From: Caulochytrium protostelioides
Taxonomy: Eukaryota > Chytridiomycota > Caulochytriomycetes > Caulochytriales > Caulochytriaceae
Direction: 5' to 3'
Length of the DNA: 64,000 nucleotides
Assembly (NCBI GenBank): GCA_003615045.1
Contig: ML014156.1
Span: 60,188 to 124,187, forward strand
Under the pieces are notes generated by a model. The model was given only the letters and a program-made list of their open reading frames with translations. It did no database searches and had not been told where the DNA came from. Shown here one piece after another: positions 40,428 to 52,500 of the stretch (positions within the stretch are counted from its first letter, which is position 1; every line of letters begins with the position of its first letter). A program made the position numbers and the translations under genes.

Positions 40428-41139
40428 GCTTGAGACCGGCGCGGAAAAGGTGGTCTGATGGCGGTGGCGGATGACGGTGGGTGGCCTGTGCTTGGCGGCG
40501 GCGGTGGCGGTGGCAGTGGCACGGAGCGGCCTGGCCAGGCGAACCCCATTTGATGGCCCGCCGGGTTTGGGACGCCGTGCGCGCGGTCTCGGCAGGCGCC
40601 GGGATCGGACGCCGATGCGGATGCGGATGCCCATGCGGGTGCCCATACCGGCGTGGATCCCGGTGGCCCAACGACGATGCTGGCGTTCACGGGACTCCGC
40701 TCGTCGAACGCAGGGCCGTGCCAGGCCCCAGGAGTCCGACGTCATGGGCATGGGCGTCCCAATATAATGTGTCGTTCTAGGAGCCATTGGCGTTTCATCG
40801 GATCGCACGTGCCAAGCGTGGCGGTAGATCCTCTTCCCGGCTCTGCGGCCCCCGCCCTGCGTCTGCTCCGGCTCGGTGGCGACCACAGCTTGATACCAGA
40901 GGGCTTGTTCACGTGGCCAGCCAGCGTCGACCCGCCGATCGGATCGGAGCGGATCGCATCTTGCCTGACGCAGCCCGTTCCAGCAGGCGTCTGCCACCCC
41001 CGCTACTCGGCGACTCGGCAACTCGGCATCCCTGCATCTCTGCGACTCTGCGACTCTGCGACTCTGCTGGGCGCAGCGTGTATTCACGGCTGCAGCCCCG
41101 TGACTGACGCCGTCGCCACGCCGCCATCCCTGATCGGCG
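40040..41139. other. Promoter region of the CRAL-TRIO gene
   Basis: No gene seen; GC-rich with a (CCG) run at 40398-40425 and short CGACTCTG-type repeats at 41015-41075. Frames open on both strands carry no domain. Confidence 0.4.
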
Positions 41140-41336
41140 ATGGCGTCCATACCGACGACGGCGTCCACGCTCAGTGGCCCAACGACGATGGCTGCGACGA
41201 CGACCGCGACGATGGCCTCCGACCCGAGTCCCACGATGCCGCCACTACGGCCGCCCGCGGTCGACGGCGTTCGGTCGCCAGAGACCGACGATCTGAACGA
41301 CGCGGAGGACGTGGAGGATAACGACGACGAGGTCGG

Positions 41337-41403
<67 letters not shown>

Positions 41404-43383
41404 GACGACGAAGCGCGGCGTCAGCAGCGATTCCCCTCGGACGCCGTGTTTGTGTGCCTCAACGTCGCTTGCCGCCAGCCGTGTCCGCATGCGCCGTCCC
41501 GCGCCGCCGTGGCCTCAGCGCCCATGCCGGACGCCGCGACGGCGCCGTCGCCACGGTCCAGCGAGCCGCCCGCGGAAGCCTACACCCGGTTTGTCGCCGC
41601 GGCGCGCGCCGACGCGACGCTCCAGTCGCTCGGCCTCGACCGGCTCACGGAATGGTGGTTCCGCAAGTTCTGGACGGACACGTGCGTTGCGGCCGGGCTC
41701 GACCCGCGGATGCCGTCCCCGGATGCCGACACGCTGCGCACGACGGTGGCGTCCGCGCTGCGCCACGTGGAGGCGACGCTGCGCTGGCGCCAGGCCTACG
41801 GCTGGGACGGGCTCGCGGCTGGCCGCGAGAACTTCTGCGCGTTTGCGCGCCTCGGTCAGGCATACTTCTTCCGCAAGGACCGCGCCGGCCAGCCCGTGCT
41901 CTACTACCGCGTGGCCCGCCAGAAGGTGCCCGCCGACGGCGCCGACGTCGACGCCGCCGCCGCCGCCGGCCTGTCACCCCTGTTTGTCGCGCAGGCGCAG
42001 CAGCGCCCGCCGCTTGCGACCCACGCGCAGCGCATCAGCGCCCACGTGCGCTACCTCGTCTGGATCGTGATTCGGGCGATGCAGCAGGGCGTCATGACCG
42101 ACCGCATCACCATCGTGATCGACCGCACGCCGGCGCCGTCCGAAAAGTCCGCGGCTTCCGGGTCCTCCTCGTCATGGACCGCGTGGGCGACGGGCGCCGT
42201 CGCGTCGTCCTCCTCGGCCTCGTCCTCGGCCTCTTCCTCCTCGTCCGAGAAGAGCATCGAGACCAGCTTGCCGTTCCTGCGCGAGCTGACGTCCATCTTC
42301 CAGAACCATTTTCCGGCGACGCTCGAGCGCATTCTGCTGTTCCCGAGCAACGTGCTGCTGTGGTCGCTGTGGCGCATCGTGAAACCCTTTGTCAACCCGA
42401 CGGTCGTCGCCAAGATTTCCGTCCTGTCAGCCGCTACGCCGGCCCGCGCGTCGCTGGCCGACGGCCCGGTCGTCGCCTTGCAGGACGCCCAGAACGCGGC
42501 GGAGGGGACCGGCGCCGAAGCCGACGACGCCGCGGCCGCCGATCATACCGCCGCAGGGCTGCCGCCCGCCCGGGCCGGCGCCGCCCCGCGGCTGCCGACC
42601 GACGACCAGATCGCCGCGTCCGCCTACTACACGCCGCTCTCCGAGCTCATCGCGCCCGCCAACCTGCCCGCGCGGTACGGCGGCCTCGCCCACGACCCCT
42701 GGGACAACCTCGCCGACGCGCACTCCCTCATCGACAGCGTGATCGCCGATGTGGACAGCGCCGTCTCGATCAGCGGCCGGTCCGTGGTCGAGGGCCGCCG
42801 CAGCTGCAGCAGCTCTCTCGTCCTGCCAGAGGCCGCGGGTTCGCCCGCCACGACCCTGGTGGCCGCTGAGACGGCGGCCGCCGCGAGCGCGGCCGCCGCC
42901 GCCGCCGCCTCGGCGGCGAATGCAGCGACGGCGTCGCCGTCCTCCACGACGAGCGGCAAGCAGCGGTTCAAGAGCCTGCGCGGGCTGCGCCACTTCCGGC
43001 CGCTGCCGAACCTGGGCAGCCTGCCGACGCTGCCCAATCTGCCCAATCTGCCCAACCTCCCGAACTTGCCGAGTCTCCCAACGCTGCCCAACCTGCCGAA
43101 TCTGCCGAATCTGAGCGCGAGTCTGGCGCATCTGAACCAGACGCTCGCGCTGGCGGTGCCGCCGTGGATGCACACGCTGGCCGAGAAGCAGCGCCGGCAG
43201 CAGGACCGCCGGCGGCAGCGCCGCCAGCAGAACCGCGCCAGCGCGCGCGCGGCGCACCCCTGGGACCCCACGATCCCGGAGGAGCCCCAGGTAGCCGGCC
43301 TTCTACTGGCGCCCCCGTCTCTCGCGTCCACGCCTGTCGACGAGACGCTCGTCGCTCCGCTCGGCCGGCTGTCAGTCGTCTAA
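41140..43383 (+). CDS. CRAL-TRIO (Sec14-like) lipid-transfer protein
   Basis: Single exon, 747 residues, ATG at 41140. N-terminal 100 residues are disordered with a long Asp/Asn run. About residues 150-460 form the Sec14 region: a helical N-lobe with WWFRKFWTD, a beta/alpha region with PVLYYRVARQKVP, VRYLVWIVIRAM and ITIVIDRTP, then SLPFLRELTSIFQNHFPATL followed by ERILLFPSNVLLWSLWRIVK and PFVNPTVVAKISVL, the most conserved CRAL-TRIO stretch. LIAPANLPARYGG matches the closing 'LP.eyGG' motif. A Ser-rich insert interrupts the domain. The C terminus has a tandem LPNLPNLP repeat and a basic Gln/Arg helix. Likely phosphoinositide/phospholipid transfer; ligand unknown. Confidence 0.82.
41340..41400. 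repeat. Hexanucleotide repeat (GACAAC)10 in coding sequence
   Basis: Ten near-perfect units encode alternating Asp-Asn in the N-terminal disordered region of the CRAL-TRIO protein. Confidence 0.95.
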
Positions 43384-43558
43384 GCCCTGCAACGGCCTCC
43401 CCGGTCGTTGTGGCTGGAGACGGCTTTGCGGGTGGCGCGGCCCCGTCGCTGATTGCTGCGATGCCACATGGATATGGATGTATATATATATGTATATATA
43501 TCAATCGCTCGTTCCTCGGGCCGCGTGTCTGCGACGCGTCAGGACGGCTCGCTTGCGT

Positions 43559-44695
43559 TTACCCGGTCTTGGCGAGCTGGACGACGAGCTTGTGACCGGT
43601 GACATCGAGCCCGTGCAGCCCCTGCTGCGCCAGCTGGGCGTGGGGTAGCGCGTCGAAATCGACAAAGGCCACCTGCGCGCCGACGCCGGCCGTCCGCGCC
43701 GTGCCCGCGCGCACCACCGGCCGCAGCGCCGTGAACCCGGGAAACGCCTCGAACAGCGCCGTCATATCGCTCACGGCCAGCCCGGGCGGCAGGTTGGTCA
43801 CGTACAGCGTCCGCGGCGCCGCCGGGTTTCCTGTGGCGGCGGCGGCAGCGGCGGCGGTGGTGGTGGGACGCGCGCGCTTGCTTCCGCGGGCAGCGCCCAT
43901 GGCGGCCGACGTCGCGGCGCCATCGGCCGCGCCGTCCGCGCCGTCGGCGTTGTCCGCCTCGCCCTGCGCATCGAGCTCGGCGCTCAACTCGGCGGCGGTC
44001 TTGCGCTTCGCGGCCTTCGCGGACGCCGCGGCGCTGCCGCCACGGCCTTGGCGCGCCTGCTGGGCGAACTCGCTCAGCCGGACCGCGTGGCTCTTGGTGC
44101 GCGCGTAGCTGGCGCGCAGCGGCTGGCCGAGGATCCGCTGGCCCTGGAGGTGGCGCAGCGCGAGCGTCGCTCGGGCGACCTGGTCGAACACGACGAAGGC
44201 CTGGCCGCGCTTGCGCTCGCCGCGCTGCGCCACGATGTCGATCACGCGGCCGAACTGGCCAAACAGGGTATACAGCGTGCGCCGCAGATCCGCGATCGAG
44301 ACCTTCTCGTTCAGGTTCTTGATATACAGCGTCGCCGACGGCGGAATCAGGGTCCCGTCGCCCGCGCCAAACACGTCGCCGTCGTCGGCCGCCGTGTCCA
44401 TGCCGTCCGCGTCATCGGCCGTCGAGCCGCGCTGCACCGTGACATCGACGTCCATCGGCAGCGCTTCACGCGAAGCCGCCGCACTCGTCGTGGCGGCCGC
44501 AGCAGCGGCGGCACCGGTGCCGGCGCCCGCGCCCGCATCCGTATCCGCATGCGCCTCTGCGTCAGAGTCAGGATCCGCCGCGGTCTCGACATCCTCAGCC
44601 GCCGCGGGCGGCGGCGGCGGCGACGGCGGCGACGACGACGGCGGTGGTGGCGAAGTCTTCGCCGGCTGGGCGTCGGCCGGCGCTGGGACAGGCAT
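43559..44695 (-). CDS. U1A/U2B''-type spliceosomal RRM protein
   Basis: 378 residues from ATG 44695; upstream codons are open to 44710 without ATG. Two RRMs: RRM1 about 121-205 with RNP2 LYIKNL and RNP1 RGQAFVVF, including the family's NLNEK-x-x-x-x-x-L and LRASYARTKS blocks; RRM2 about 296-378 with LYVTNL and VAFVDF, ending HKLVVQLAK. This two-RRM plan with an Ala/Asp-rich linker is that of SNRPA/SNRPB2, which bind U1 or U2 snRNA stem-loops. Fungi often have a single gene for both. The first 115 residues are Pro/Ala/Asp-rich and not found in the human proteins. Confidence 0.88.
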   Translation of the reverse strand: MPVPAPADAQPAKTSPPPPSSSPPSPPPPPAAAEDVETAADPDSDAEAHADTDAGAGAGTGAAAAAAATTSAAASREALPMDVDVTVQRGSTADDADGMDTAADDGDVFGAGDGTLIPPSATLYIKNLNEKVSIADLRRTLYTLFGQFGRVIDIVAQRGERKRGQAFVVFDQVARATLALRHLQGQRILGQPLRASYARTKSHAVRLSEFAQQARQGRGGSAAASAKAAKRKTAAELSAELDAQGEADNADGADGAADGAATSAAMGAARGSKRARPTTTAAAAAAATGNPAAPRTLYVTNLPPGLAVSDMTALFEAFPGFTALRPVVRAGTARTAGVGAQVAFVDFDALPHAQLAQQGLHGLDVTGHKLVVQLAKTG

Positions 44696-45472
44696 CGCGG
44701 CGGTCGTCACGCCGCGAGGCAGCGGCGGGCGGCTGTGCGGCCGCGGAGGCGCGTGAACGACGGCGGCAGGCGACGGTGCGTGGACGCGGATACGTCGGCG
44801 AGGCGGGCGCGGGGTGCCGGTCGCGGGGCTCTCGAACCAAGGAGCCGACAGGCGGCGTGCGCGGCAGCGTTGACAGAGGCAGCGGTGGCGGCGGAACCGT
44901 CGCCCAGCGGCGCGCCGTCACGGGCAGCCCGACGCGCCTCCTCACTCCATGCGACGTCCCGCGTCTGGTCGAAGCCGCCATGCCGGGCTGCTCGCCGCCA
45001 GACGCCGTACCTTCAGTTCGGTGGATGCGGATGGACCGACCTCGCAACGAAAGAGGTGCGTTGCGAGGTCCGATCCGCTCGACCGGCGAGGCCCCTGTTG
45101 CGAGGCCACCTACCACGCCCGCCACGGGCCCCCGTGGCGTCGCACCCGCGCCGCCGCACCGCACCGCCACGCTCGCGCCGCGCTCCGACGCGCCTCCGGC
45201 ACGCTGGCCGCCGCTGCCCAGATGCTGGCGCTGGGGACACCGCCCTCGCATAGACCACTCATCGCGGCGTTCCCTTCCGCCAAGAGATCCTCACCGCTGC
45301 AGCGAGAGCGGAGACGCCAGGGTGCAGGGATCGGCCAAAACTCACCAATCACTCGCCTCCACCTGTGAATATAAAGAAGGGAACATAGACACAGAGGACA
45401 TCGGCCAGGACCCAGCGCCGACGAAAGGCGCGTCAACCAGAACATCGTGCGGGAATGGAAACGTCGAGGGGA
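44696..45472. other. Upstream region of the RRM gene
   Basis: GC-rich, no independent gene. On the minus strand TTCACAG (about 45375) and GTGAGT (about 45340) flank a possible tiny leader exon. Confidence 0.35.
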
Positions 45473-47896
45473 TCACAACGCCGCCGCGGCTCTGAAAGCT
45501 TCATGGGCCTCCGTCTCCTCGTCGTCCTCCTCCCCGTCGTCATACTCGTCCAGGAACGCCACGACCTGGTCGAGCAGGCGGTTCGCGTACTGCACGGTCG
45601 TCTGCGCCGCGGCCTGGACGCGCTGCTCGGCGGCCCGCGCGGCATCCTGGACCGACTGCTGCGCCACCTGCACCGTCTCAGACGTCACCAGCTCTCGGAG
45701 GTAAGCGTTCCACCCGGTCCATGCCGCAGCCGTCGCTTTCAAGGCCACGCGCTGGCCGCGTCGCATCCACCGCTCGCCCTGGTGCCACATGCGCCACTCG
45801 CACGACGCGTCCGGCGAGGACGGCGCCGCCTGCGCGCGTGATCGAGCTTGGCCCGTGCCCGTGCTGGCGCCGTCATGGTGGCCGGTCGGTGGCGCCGGCG
45901 ACGCTTTCTTGGCGCTGGTCTGGCGACGAGCCTTGCGCTCGGCTTTGCGTTCTGCCTTACGCTCGGCCCGACGCTCAGCCCGGGATGGCCGCTGCTTGGG
46001 CGGGACGGCGCCCTTCCCAGGGTCGGCGGCCGCGTTGGCCGACGCGTCGGCGTCGGCATCGGCATGGACGGCAGACGTGCCAGCGCGGTTCACGCTGCCA
46101 TGGTGTCGCCGGCTCGCCTTGCGCGTCTTCGCATACGCTTGAACAGGCTTACCGCGGCCGTGGTGGCCGCGGTGGGGCGCTTTCCAGCGCGTGTCCCTAC
46201 TAGCGTCCGCGTCGGCAACGGCGCCGTCGGCAACATCGGCGCCAGCCGGCGTCCACGTCCACGACGGCGAAGGCTCGGCCGCGTCGGCGGCTGCCGCCGC
46301 GGTCACGTACACCATCGTCGTCTCAACGACCGTTTCGGTGGCCACGGCCGTGTGGGTAAACGTCTCGACAACGGTCGCCACCTGCGTCACCGTCGCGGTC
46401 GTGGTGGCCGTCACCGTCGCCGGGACGGCCTCGGGGACCGGTGCGCCCTGGAGCAAGGCACGGCCGTGGCGCCACCAGCTGCTGTCGGCCGCCCACGGGC
46501 GGCCCATCCATGCCGCGCGGTGGGCGTGGCCGACCACGGGCTGCATGATCACGCGCACCGGCACCATCGCCGCAGACCACACCATCGGCCACACGGCCTG
46601 GGCGGCGAGCATCAGCACCACCGAGAGCGCGGTGGCGGCGAGGACGCCAGGGAGGGTACGCAGCCCGGGAGGAAGAGAGTCGCGGGCGTTCGCGAGAACC
46701 ACGGTGACTCGCAGCCGCATCTCATGCTGCCACCAGCGCCCTGTGGGCGCCACGCGGTCACGCAGGCGGATACTCGCGCGCTGGGCGGTGGCGGCGCCGG
46801 TGGCGCAGTGAACGAACACCGCGTCGGTCAGCCAGACCAACCACACGAACGCGGCGCGGCACCATTCGGCCATCCACGTCCATGCGGATGTGGACCAGCG
46901 CGCCACGATGGCTTCGAACGCGTCGGCACACGACTTCTCGTCAGTCGTGCGGGCGCTCTGCGTGATGGTGTCGAGCTCGCCGCGCAAAACGCGCGCCGTA
47001 GCGGATGACGGCGCAGCGAGGGCAATCGTGCCATGACCGTTGAGGACCGGCGAGGGATCTGTCGTGGGCACGGCGCTCGATGTGAGTGACGGCAGCGAAC
47101 GCTTCGGGGGTGTGGGAGCGAGCGACGTTTGATCGGACACGGCAGAAGCGGAAGCGGAAGTGGGAACGGAAGCGGAAGCGGGAGTGACACGCGAGCGAAG
47201 CGTTGCTGTCGTCGACGTCAATGCCGATACCGAAGCCGGCACCGAAGCCGATGCGGGGGGTTTCAGTTCAGCGGGCGCCCTCGAATCCAGCAGCGACGAA
47301 GGATGCTGCACACACGTGAAGCCGTCTTCATCGTCCTCCTCCTCTTCGCCGTCCTGTGCCTCCTTGTCCGAGGGCCGCAGCCGATCCTTGCCAGTCGTGC
47401 CTTGGTGTGTAGATCCCGTCAGCGACACCGGGGGCTCGGCGGCTGGGGCAACGTCGGTCGCGGATGCCGGCAGGGTCGCCAACACCAGGGTCTGTTGGAT
47501 ATGCTGGGCCGAGATCCTCATCTTGGGCGTGGCGGCGACGGCGACGGCGTCGGCGTCGGCGGGGAGAAGTTCATCCAGAGAAGCCGAGGAGGACGCCGAG
47601 GAGAGCGAGGGCGAGGTCGGCGAAGTCGGCCACGTGGGTGAGGGTGGCGAGGCGGGCGCAGCGGCGAGCGTCGATGGCGAGGTCGATCGCCGGGTGATCG
47701 GGGTCAGGGCGGCCGTCACGAGCGGTGGCGCCGTCTCGGTCTGGCTGGCCGCGGGCGACACGGACGGCGACGTCGAGCGGCGCCGGAGGCCGGAGACGGA
47801 CTCGCCGAGGGCGCCCCAGAGACTCGATCGCCAGGCCGAGGCCTCAGGCGGCGACGGCGGCGACGGCGGCGGCGGCGGTACCGGATCCTGCGCCAT
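45473..47896 (-). CDS. Unknown two-TM protein with Lys/Arg and Thr/Val-rich tracts
   Basis: Single exon, 807 residues, ATG at 47896. Not recognised. Residues 1-330 are Ser/Pro/Thr-rich and disordered. Two hydrophobic segments, around AAFVWLVWLTDAVFVHC (about 345) and GVLAATALSVVLMLAAQAVW (about 417), suggest an integral membrane protein. Then come a Thr/Val-rich stretch with repeated TVTAT/VVET units (about 480-530), a strongly basic RAERKAERKAERKAR helix (about 660) and a C-terminal amphipathic coiled coil (QSVQDAARAAEQRVQAAAQT) ending in an acidic tail. Composition and codon use fit its neighbours, and the long frame over low-GC-bias hydrophobic segments supports a real gene. Confidence 0.65.
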   Translation of the reverse strand: MAQDPVPPPPPSPPSPPEASAWRSSLWGALGESVSGLRRRSTSPSVSPAASQTETAPPLVTAALTPITRRSTSPSTLAAAPASPPSPTWPTSPTSPSLSSASSSASLDELLPADADAVAVAATPKMRISAQHIQQTLVLATLPASATDVAPAAEPPVSLTGSTHQGTTGKDRLRPSDKEAQDGEEEEDDEDGFTCVQHPSSLLDSRAPAELKPPASASVPASVSALTSTTATLRSRVTPASASVPTSASASAVSDQTSLAPTPPKRSLPSLTSSAVPTTDPSPVLNGHGTIALAAPSSATARVLRGELDTITQSARTTDEKSCADAFEAIVARWSTSAWTWMAEWCRAAFVWLVWLTDAVFVHCATGAATAQRASIRLRDRVAPTGRWWQHEMRLRVTVVLANARDSLPPGLRTLPGVLAATALSVVLMLAAQAVWPMVWSAAMVPVRVIMQPVVGHAHRAAWMGRPWAADSSWWRHGRALLQGAPVPEAVPATVTATTTATVTQVATVVETFTHTAVATETVVETTMVYVTAAAAADAAEPSPSWTWTPAGADVADGAVADADASRDTRWKAPHRGHHGRGKPVQAYAKTRKASRRHHGSVNRAGTSAVHADADADASANAAADPGKGAVPPKQRPSRAERRAERKAERKAERKARRQTSAKKASPAPPTGHHDGASTGTGQARSRAQAAPSSPDASCEWRMWHQGERWMRRGQRVALKATAAAWTGWNAYLRELVTSETVQVAQQSVQDAARAAEQRVQAAAQTTVQYANRLLDQVVAFLDEYDDGEEDDEETEAHEAFRAAAAL

Positions 47897-49587
47897 CGTG
47901 TTCGCTCGCTGGTTGCAGCGGACCGGGAAGAAGCGAGGCGATCAAGACGTGGAGAAACGAGGAGGACCAGAGAGAGCAAAGAGAGAATGCGATGGGATGC
48001 AATGCAGAGAGGCCATGAGATCCAAACCAGCGACGCGGGTCACGCATGAATCAACGAGGACCGCAATTCCGGTTCACGAGGTTCATACGGTTCCAGCACG
48101 AGCCACCGCGGAAATGCTCGCGCCGAAGCTGGGCCAAGAAGATGAGAGCGAGCGGCACCAGAGAAAGAGGGTGAACACCGTCGCCGTGCAGCCGCGGCAC
48201 GAGCTCCAAAGGCGACGAACCAACGGCCCCTCGCGTTCCCCCGCAGGCGCCTGCGGTGGCCACGTGGCCACTCGCGCGGACGGGGCCTGCGCCGTGGGCT
48301 ATGACGGACAACGGCCGGAGATCTCTCCTTTCATACGTCGCGCCGTCCGCCACGACGCCGTCACCGTCAGCGACGCCAGTTCGTGGCGAGCGACGCTGTC
48401 GCCGTCCGGCATCGGCGGGCCAGGCTCCCGCGGCGGCCGACGGCGCGTGCGCTGGCGACGGCCGCGGTGGTGCGCGCCTACCGGGATCTGGTGGCCGTCG
48501 CACCCCACGCCGCGGCGGCCGGTCCGAGCCCCGAGGGACGGGCGCGGCTGCCGCGATGCCGGTCCGGAGGCGGCTTGGGCCGCGAGGGGCTCCGACGTCG
48601 TCGCGCGGCTCCGGCGGGCGGCCACGCGGTTCACCACGCGACGGCATCTGCCGCACAGTGCGGCACTGTGCAGCGCATCCCAGACGTCGGCTCCGTCGGC
48701 CGCTCGCGTCCCGGTCCGTGCTGGCGGCCGCGGGCGGCCGGCGGGGTGCGCCGCCACCGGGGATTCGCCATACTCGCCGCGCCTCGGTGGGAGCCCCTCC
48801 GCTCCGGGTGTGTTGCTGCGCAGGGATCACCGCCACCAGGGCAAGCCCCCGCTGCTCCTTCCCCCCCTGACGCGAGCTCCTCGGAGGAGCGGACACGACC
48901 ACGCATCGAACCCGTCAAGGTCAGGCCATGGTATGGTCGGGTATGGGACGGCATGGCACGTCACGTCACGTCAGTCTCGGGTGGCACGGCCGAGACGAAT
49001 GGAGCCCCTCCCACTCGATTTGACGGCTCCCACCGTGCGGCGCGTTATCGCGGTCCTGCGGCGGATGCGAAGGAACCTGAATGAACGGGACGATCAGCAG
49101 AAGAAAAGACAAGACAAGCCCCGCGACGGCGTTCCTCTCCTGTTTCATCGGACGGCCGGGCCCAGGCGGTCACGTGCCATGCCACCTCGCTCCGGCTGAT
49201 GGGAAAGAAGGGGGAGACGGGGGCGCTCGGACCGCTCGGACCGCCGTCGCCCGCCTTCCCCTCCGCGCGTCGGACCGTCACACAAGCAGCATCAGACCAA
49301 GCCAAGGCGTCGACCGTCGCATGAAGCGGCCTCGGCAGTCGAGGAGGCGCCATCCGGACGGCGCATACCACAATCTCTCATCCGATCCGAGCGATGCAGG
49401 GCAGGTCGCCGGATGTGATCGGCACAGCGCATCCATAGCTCATCTTGCGGACGGCTTGCCGGCCTGCCCGGGAGAACCCCTCCGATGGGAGCGCCAAGCG
49501 GGAAGTTTGCTGCTCGTAGCGGGTTGTTTCTGGCTTGGGCAACCGCTCTCTCCAGCAGAAAAAAAAAATATTAATCTACAGGGGGAT
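47897..49587. other. Intergenic between the unknown membrane protein and the HECT ligase
   Basis: GC-rich, with long overlapping frames on both strands but no domain; contains the promoter of the gene starting at 47896 and the CRE-like cluster listed separately. An A9 tract lies at 49559-49567, close to the HECT stop. Confidence 0.4.
48957..48972. promoter_or_regulatory. Three overlapping CRE-like half sites
   Basis: ACGTCACGTCACGTCA: three tandem ACGTC units, the core of ATF/CREB sites, about 1.06 kb upstream of the membrane-protein start and 0.6 kb downstream of the HECT stop. No factor can be named from sequence. Confidence 0.4.
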
Positions 49588-52500
49588 CTACACGAGACCG
49601 AAGCCGCGCGCTTCCTCGATCGCGGTGGTGAGGCGGTCTTCCAGCTTCGCCTCGTCCGCATACTCGGGCAGCAGGAGCCGCCCAAAGCAGGTCAACGCGG
49701 TCGGGAGCCGGTCGGTATCGGGTCCGTTGCGCTGCACGACAAACAGAATCTGGCCGGGCCCCTTGACGGGGACGCGGTCCGAGGCCGTGACAAAGTTGAG
49801 CAGTTTCTTTTTGCGGGACCATGGCATGCGATGCACCACCCGCCAGAACGCCTGGATGGTCGGGTGGTCGGGGCCATACCCGTCGTCATACTGCGCGGCC
49901 GTTTCGAGCTCATGGAAATCCATGTCTTCGCCGCTGTTGCCGCAGACCAGCAGCTCGAGCTCTTCGGAGCGGCACAGCTTCAGCGCGTTGCCGCCACACA
50001 CCTTGTAAAAGCCCTGGCGGAACCCGCGGAAAGGGCGTCGGACCGAGGTATTGACGAAGTGGTCGATGTACAACCGGACATAGGCCTCGCGATTCGCGTT
50101 GGTGACAAACACATCCGCGCCGCCGTCGACAAGCGGGAATGTGCGGACCTCGCCGTACACATCGTAGCTGATCTCGAACGTCCGCATGAACACATCGCTC
50201 ACGTCGCCATCCTCCCAGTCTAGAAGCTGCTGGAACCCACGACCGAGCGCGGGAAACGTTTCTTTGATGTCTTCCAGGTCGGCAGGCTCGTCGAGTAGCT
50301 TCTTGTAGAGCAGGCGCGGGAAGTTGGTGCCGAGGATCATGCCGTTGTAGACGGCAAGGCCCATGATGGTCCCGACAAGCTCGAACTGGCGCTCGGATTC
50401 GAGGCTCGCTCCGTTGAACCAACAGTACCGCGTTTCTTCGAGCTGCACAAACATCCCGAACGCCGGATCGAGGAGCTGGCCCAGCAGGATCGCGAACAGC
50501 TCCTTCTGGACGCCACCCTGATCCATGCCTTCTTCGCCGGACGCGACGAACTTGACTTTCAGCGGCTTCTTGAGATCCGCTTCTTTGAGAAAAACCTGGT
50601 CTAGCACGTCTTGGACGAGATGCTCGCGGCGCACTTCAAGGACCATGAACGGGTTGGTCGCCTGCTCGAGGCCCTTCTCGAGCGTCTGCAGGCTCGGCGA
50701 GTCCTGCAGAAAGCGCTGCGCATGGATGACGAGGGCCTGGTGGACAAACGCATCCTCGAACTCTTGCGACATCTGAACCATCGCGTCGATATGCATGATC
50801 CGGGTCTTGGCAACCGGATCCAGCAAGAACGGGTAGTTGAAGAAGCAGAACTCGGTCACGTGCTCTGCGCCGGCGACAAGCACGCGCCGCCAGATCCGGT
50901 ACTCTTCCTTGAAATTCATTTTCGTGCACAGTACCGTGTTGTGGAACGCCACGATGCCCACGATCGGGCGCACGCGGGCCGGCGCGGGCCGCGCGAGGCC
51001 CGCCGTCTCAGACCGTGCGGCGCCACCCACGGACTTCTTGCCGTACGCTTCGTTCGCGGCATACATCATCGCGAGGACTTTGATGGCGCAGATCAGCGTC
51101 GCGTCCGGGCGCTGGTGCGGCGTATAGTGGTCGTCCAGGTAGTTCTGGAACACGCGGATCATGTTCGTCAGGCCTTGGAAGTCATACTCGGCGAGCCATC
51201 GGATCAGCGTCTGCCGCGCGTGGCCGCGCAGATTCCCGAGCAAGAGCGCCATTTTCTTGATGAGCGTTTCGCCATACGACCGGTGGTCCTGCAGCAGCGG
51301 GTTCTCCAGCAAGACGATGAACTGGCGCAAGTCGGCCGCATTGGCCTGCGACACATGCTGGATGTTCAGCAACAAGCGCGACAACAGAATCTCGGTCGCG
51401 TCAGCAATAATGTCGAGAAACAGACTGATCGGCTTCAAACCCATAATCAAGCGGTACGACTCGCGGCACCCGTGGATATCAATGCCGGACCCGTGCGGTA
51501 CCGCCGGGACGGGGGACGCGCCATCTGTGGCCCACGCTCCCGGCTCCGACCCGGCTCCTTGCGGCGCTGCCACAGCTGCCACCGTGTCGGCCTGGTAGAG
51601 GAAGCTGCGGTTGAGCGCCGCGCTGTCCGAAAAGACGGTGCGGAAGGTATTCTGCAGGAACAGCGGGTCGCCGCCAGGCGCCGCTTCCGCGTCGTTCTCG
51701 TTCGTTTCGTACGTGGCGATTGCGGCACGCAGCAGTGGCAGCGTCAAATGATCCAAGCTCAGCTGGTCTTCTTCCTCCTGCGGCGCCTCGTCGCTTGTCG
51801 CGTCGTCGTTGCTTGTCGCGTCATCCGAGTCATACAGATCACTGGGATGCGAGGCTGCCGCGCCGTCATCACGAGGGGAATGCGCGGCAGCATCGGCGTC
51901 AGCGTCAGGCGGGCGCCCAAACAACGTCCGCGGCACGCCACGGTCGTCCAGCAGCGCGTCACGTCCATCGGGCACCAGCGCGCGCCACGGCCGCGGAACG
52001 TCCGGGACGGGGCTCGACGACACCGCCGCCGTCTCCGCCGTCTCCGCATCCGCCTGAGCCTCGGCCTCGGGATCTGGATCAGGGTCGACATCGGCATCGA
52101 CACCCGCCTCCAAAGTCTGCGGCACCTCGCCATTGGCAGAGCTCGCGTCCAGCGCGGAGCCCAGGCGCAGGCAGGCCCGGCGGACCGGCGTCACTGCCGC
52201 GGTCGCCGCGGTGGTCGCGCTGGCCGCCGCGGGACCCGCAGCGGCCGGCAGGGGCTGCGTCCGGTGCACCGTGAACCCGATCGCTGGCGTCGTGGCCTGG
52301 AAGGTACAGGTCGCCGAGAAGAGGCTCGGGAGGTCGAGGAATGACTTCGTGCGGAAATGGGCGCGGTCAGCGGCTAGAACCGGCATCGGGGAGGCCGTCG
52401 ACGCGGCCCGCGCAGCCGTCAGGGCCCCTCGCGCCGAGGCGGTGGATCTCGCACCGGACGTGTCGCCGGAACGCACGGCGGGGACATCGGGAGCGGCGCG

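Noticed and set aside
47160-49199. 679-codon plus-strand frame
   Set aside because: Overlaps the N-terminal coding region of the minus-strand membrane protein and has no domain.
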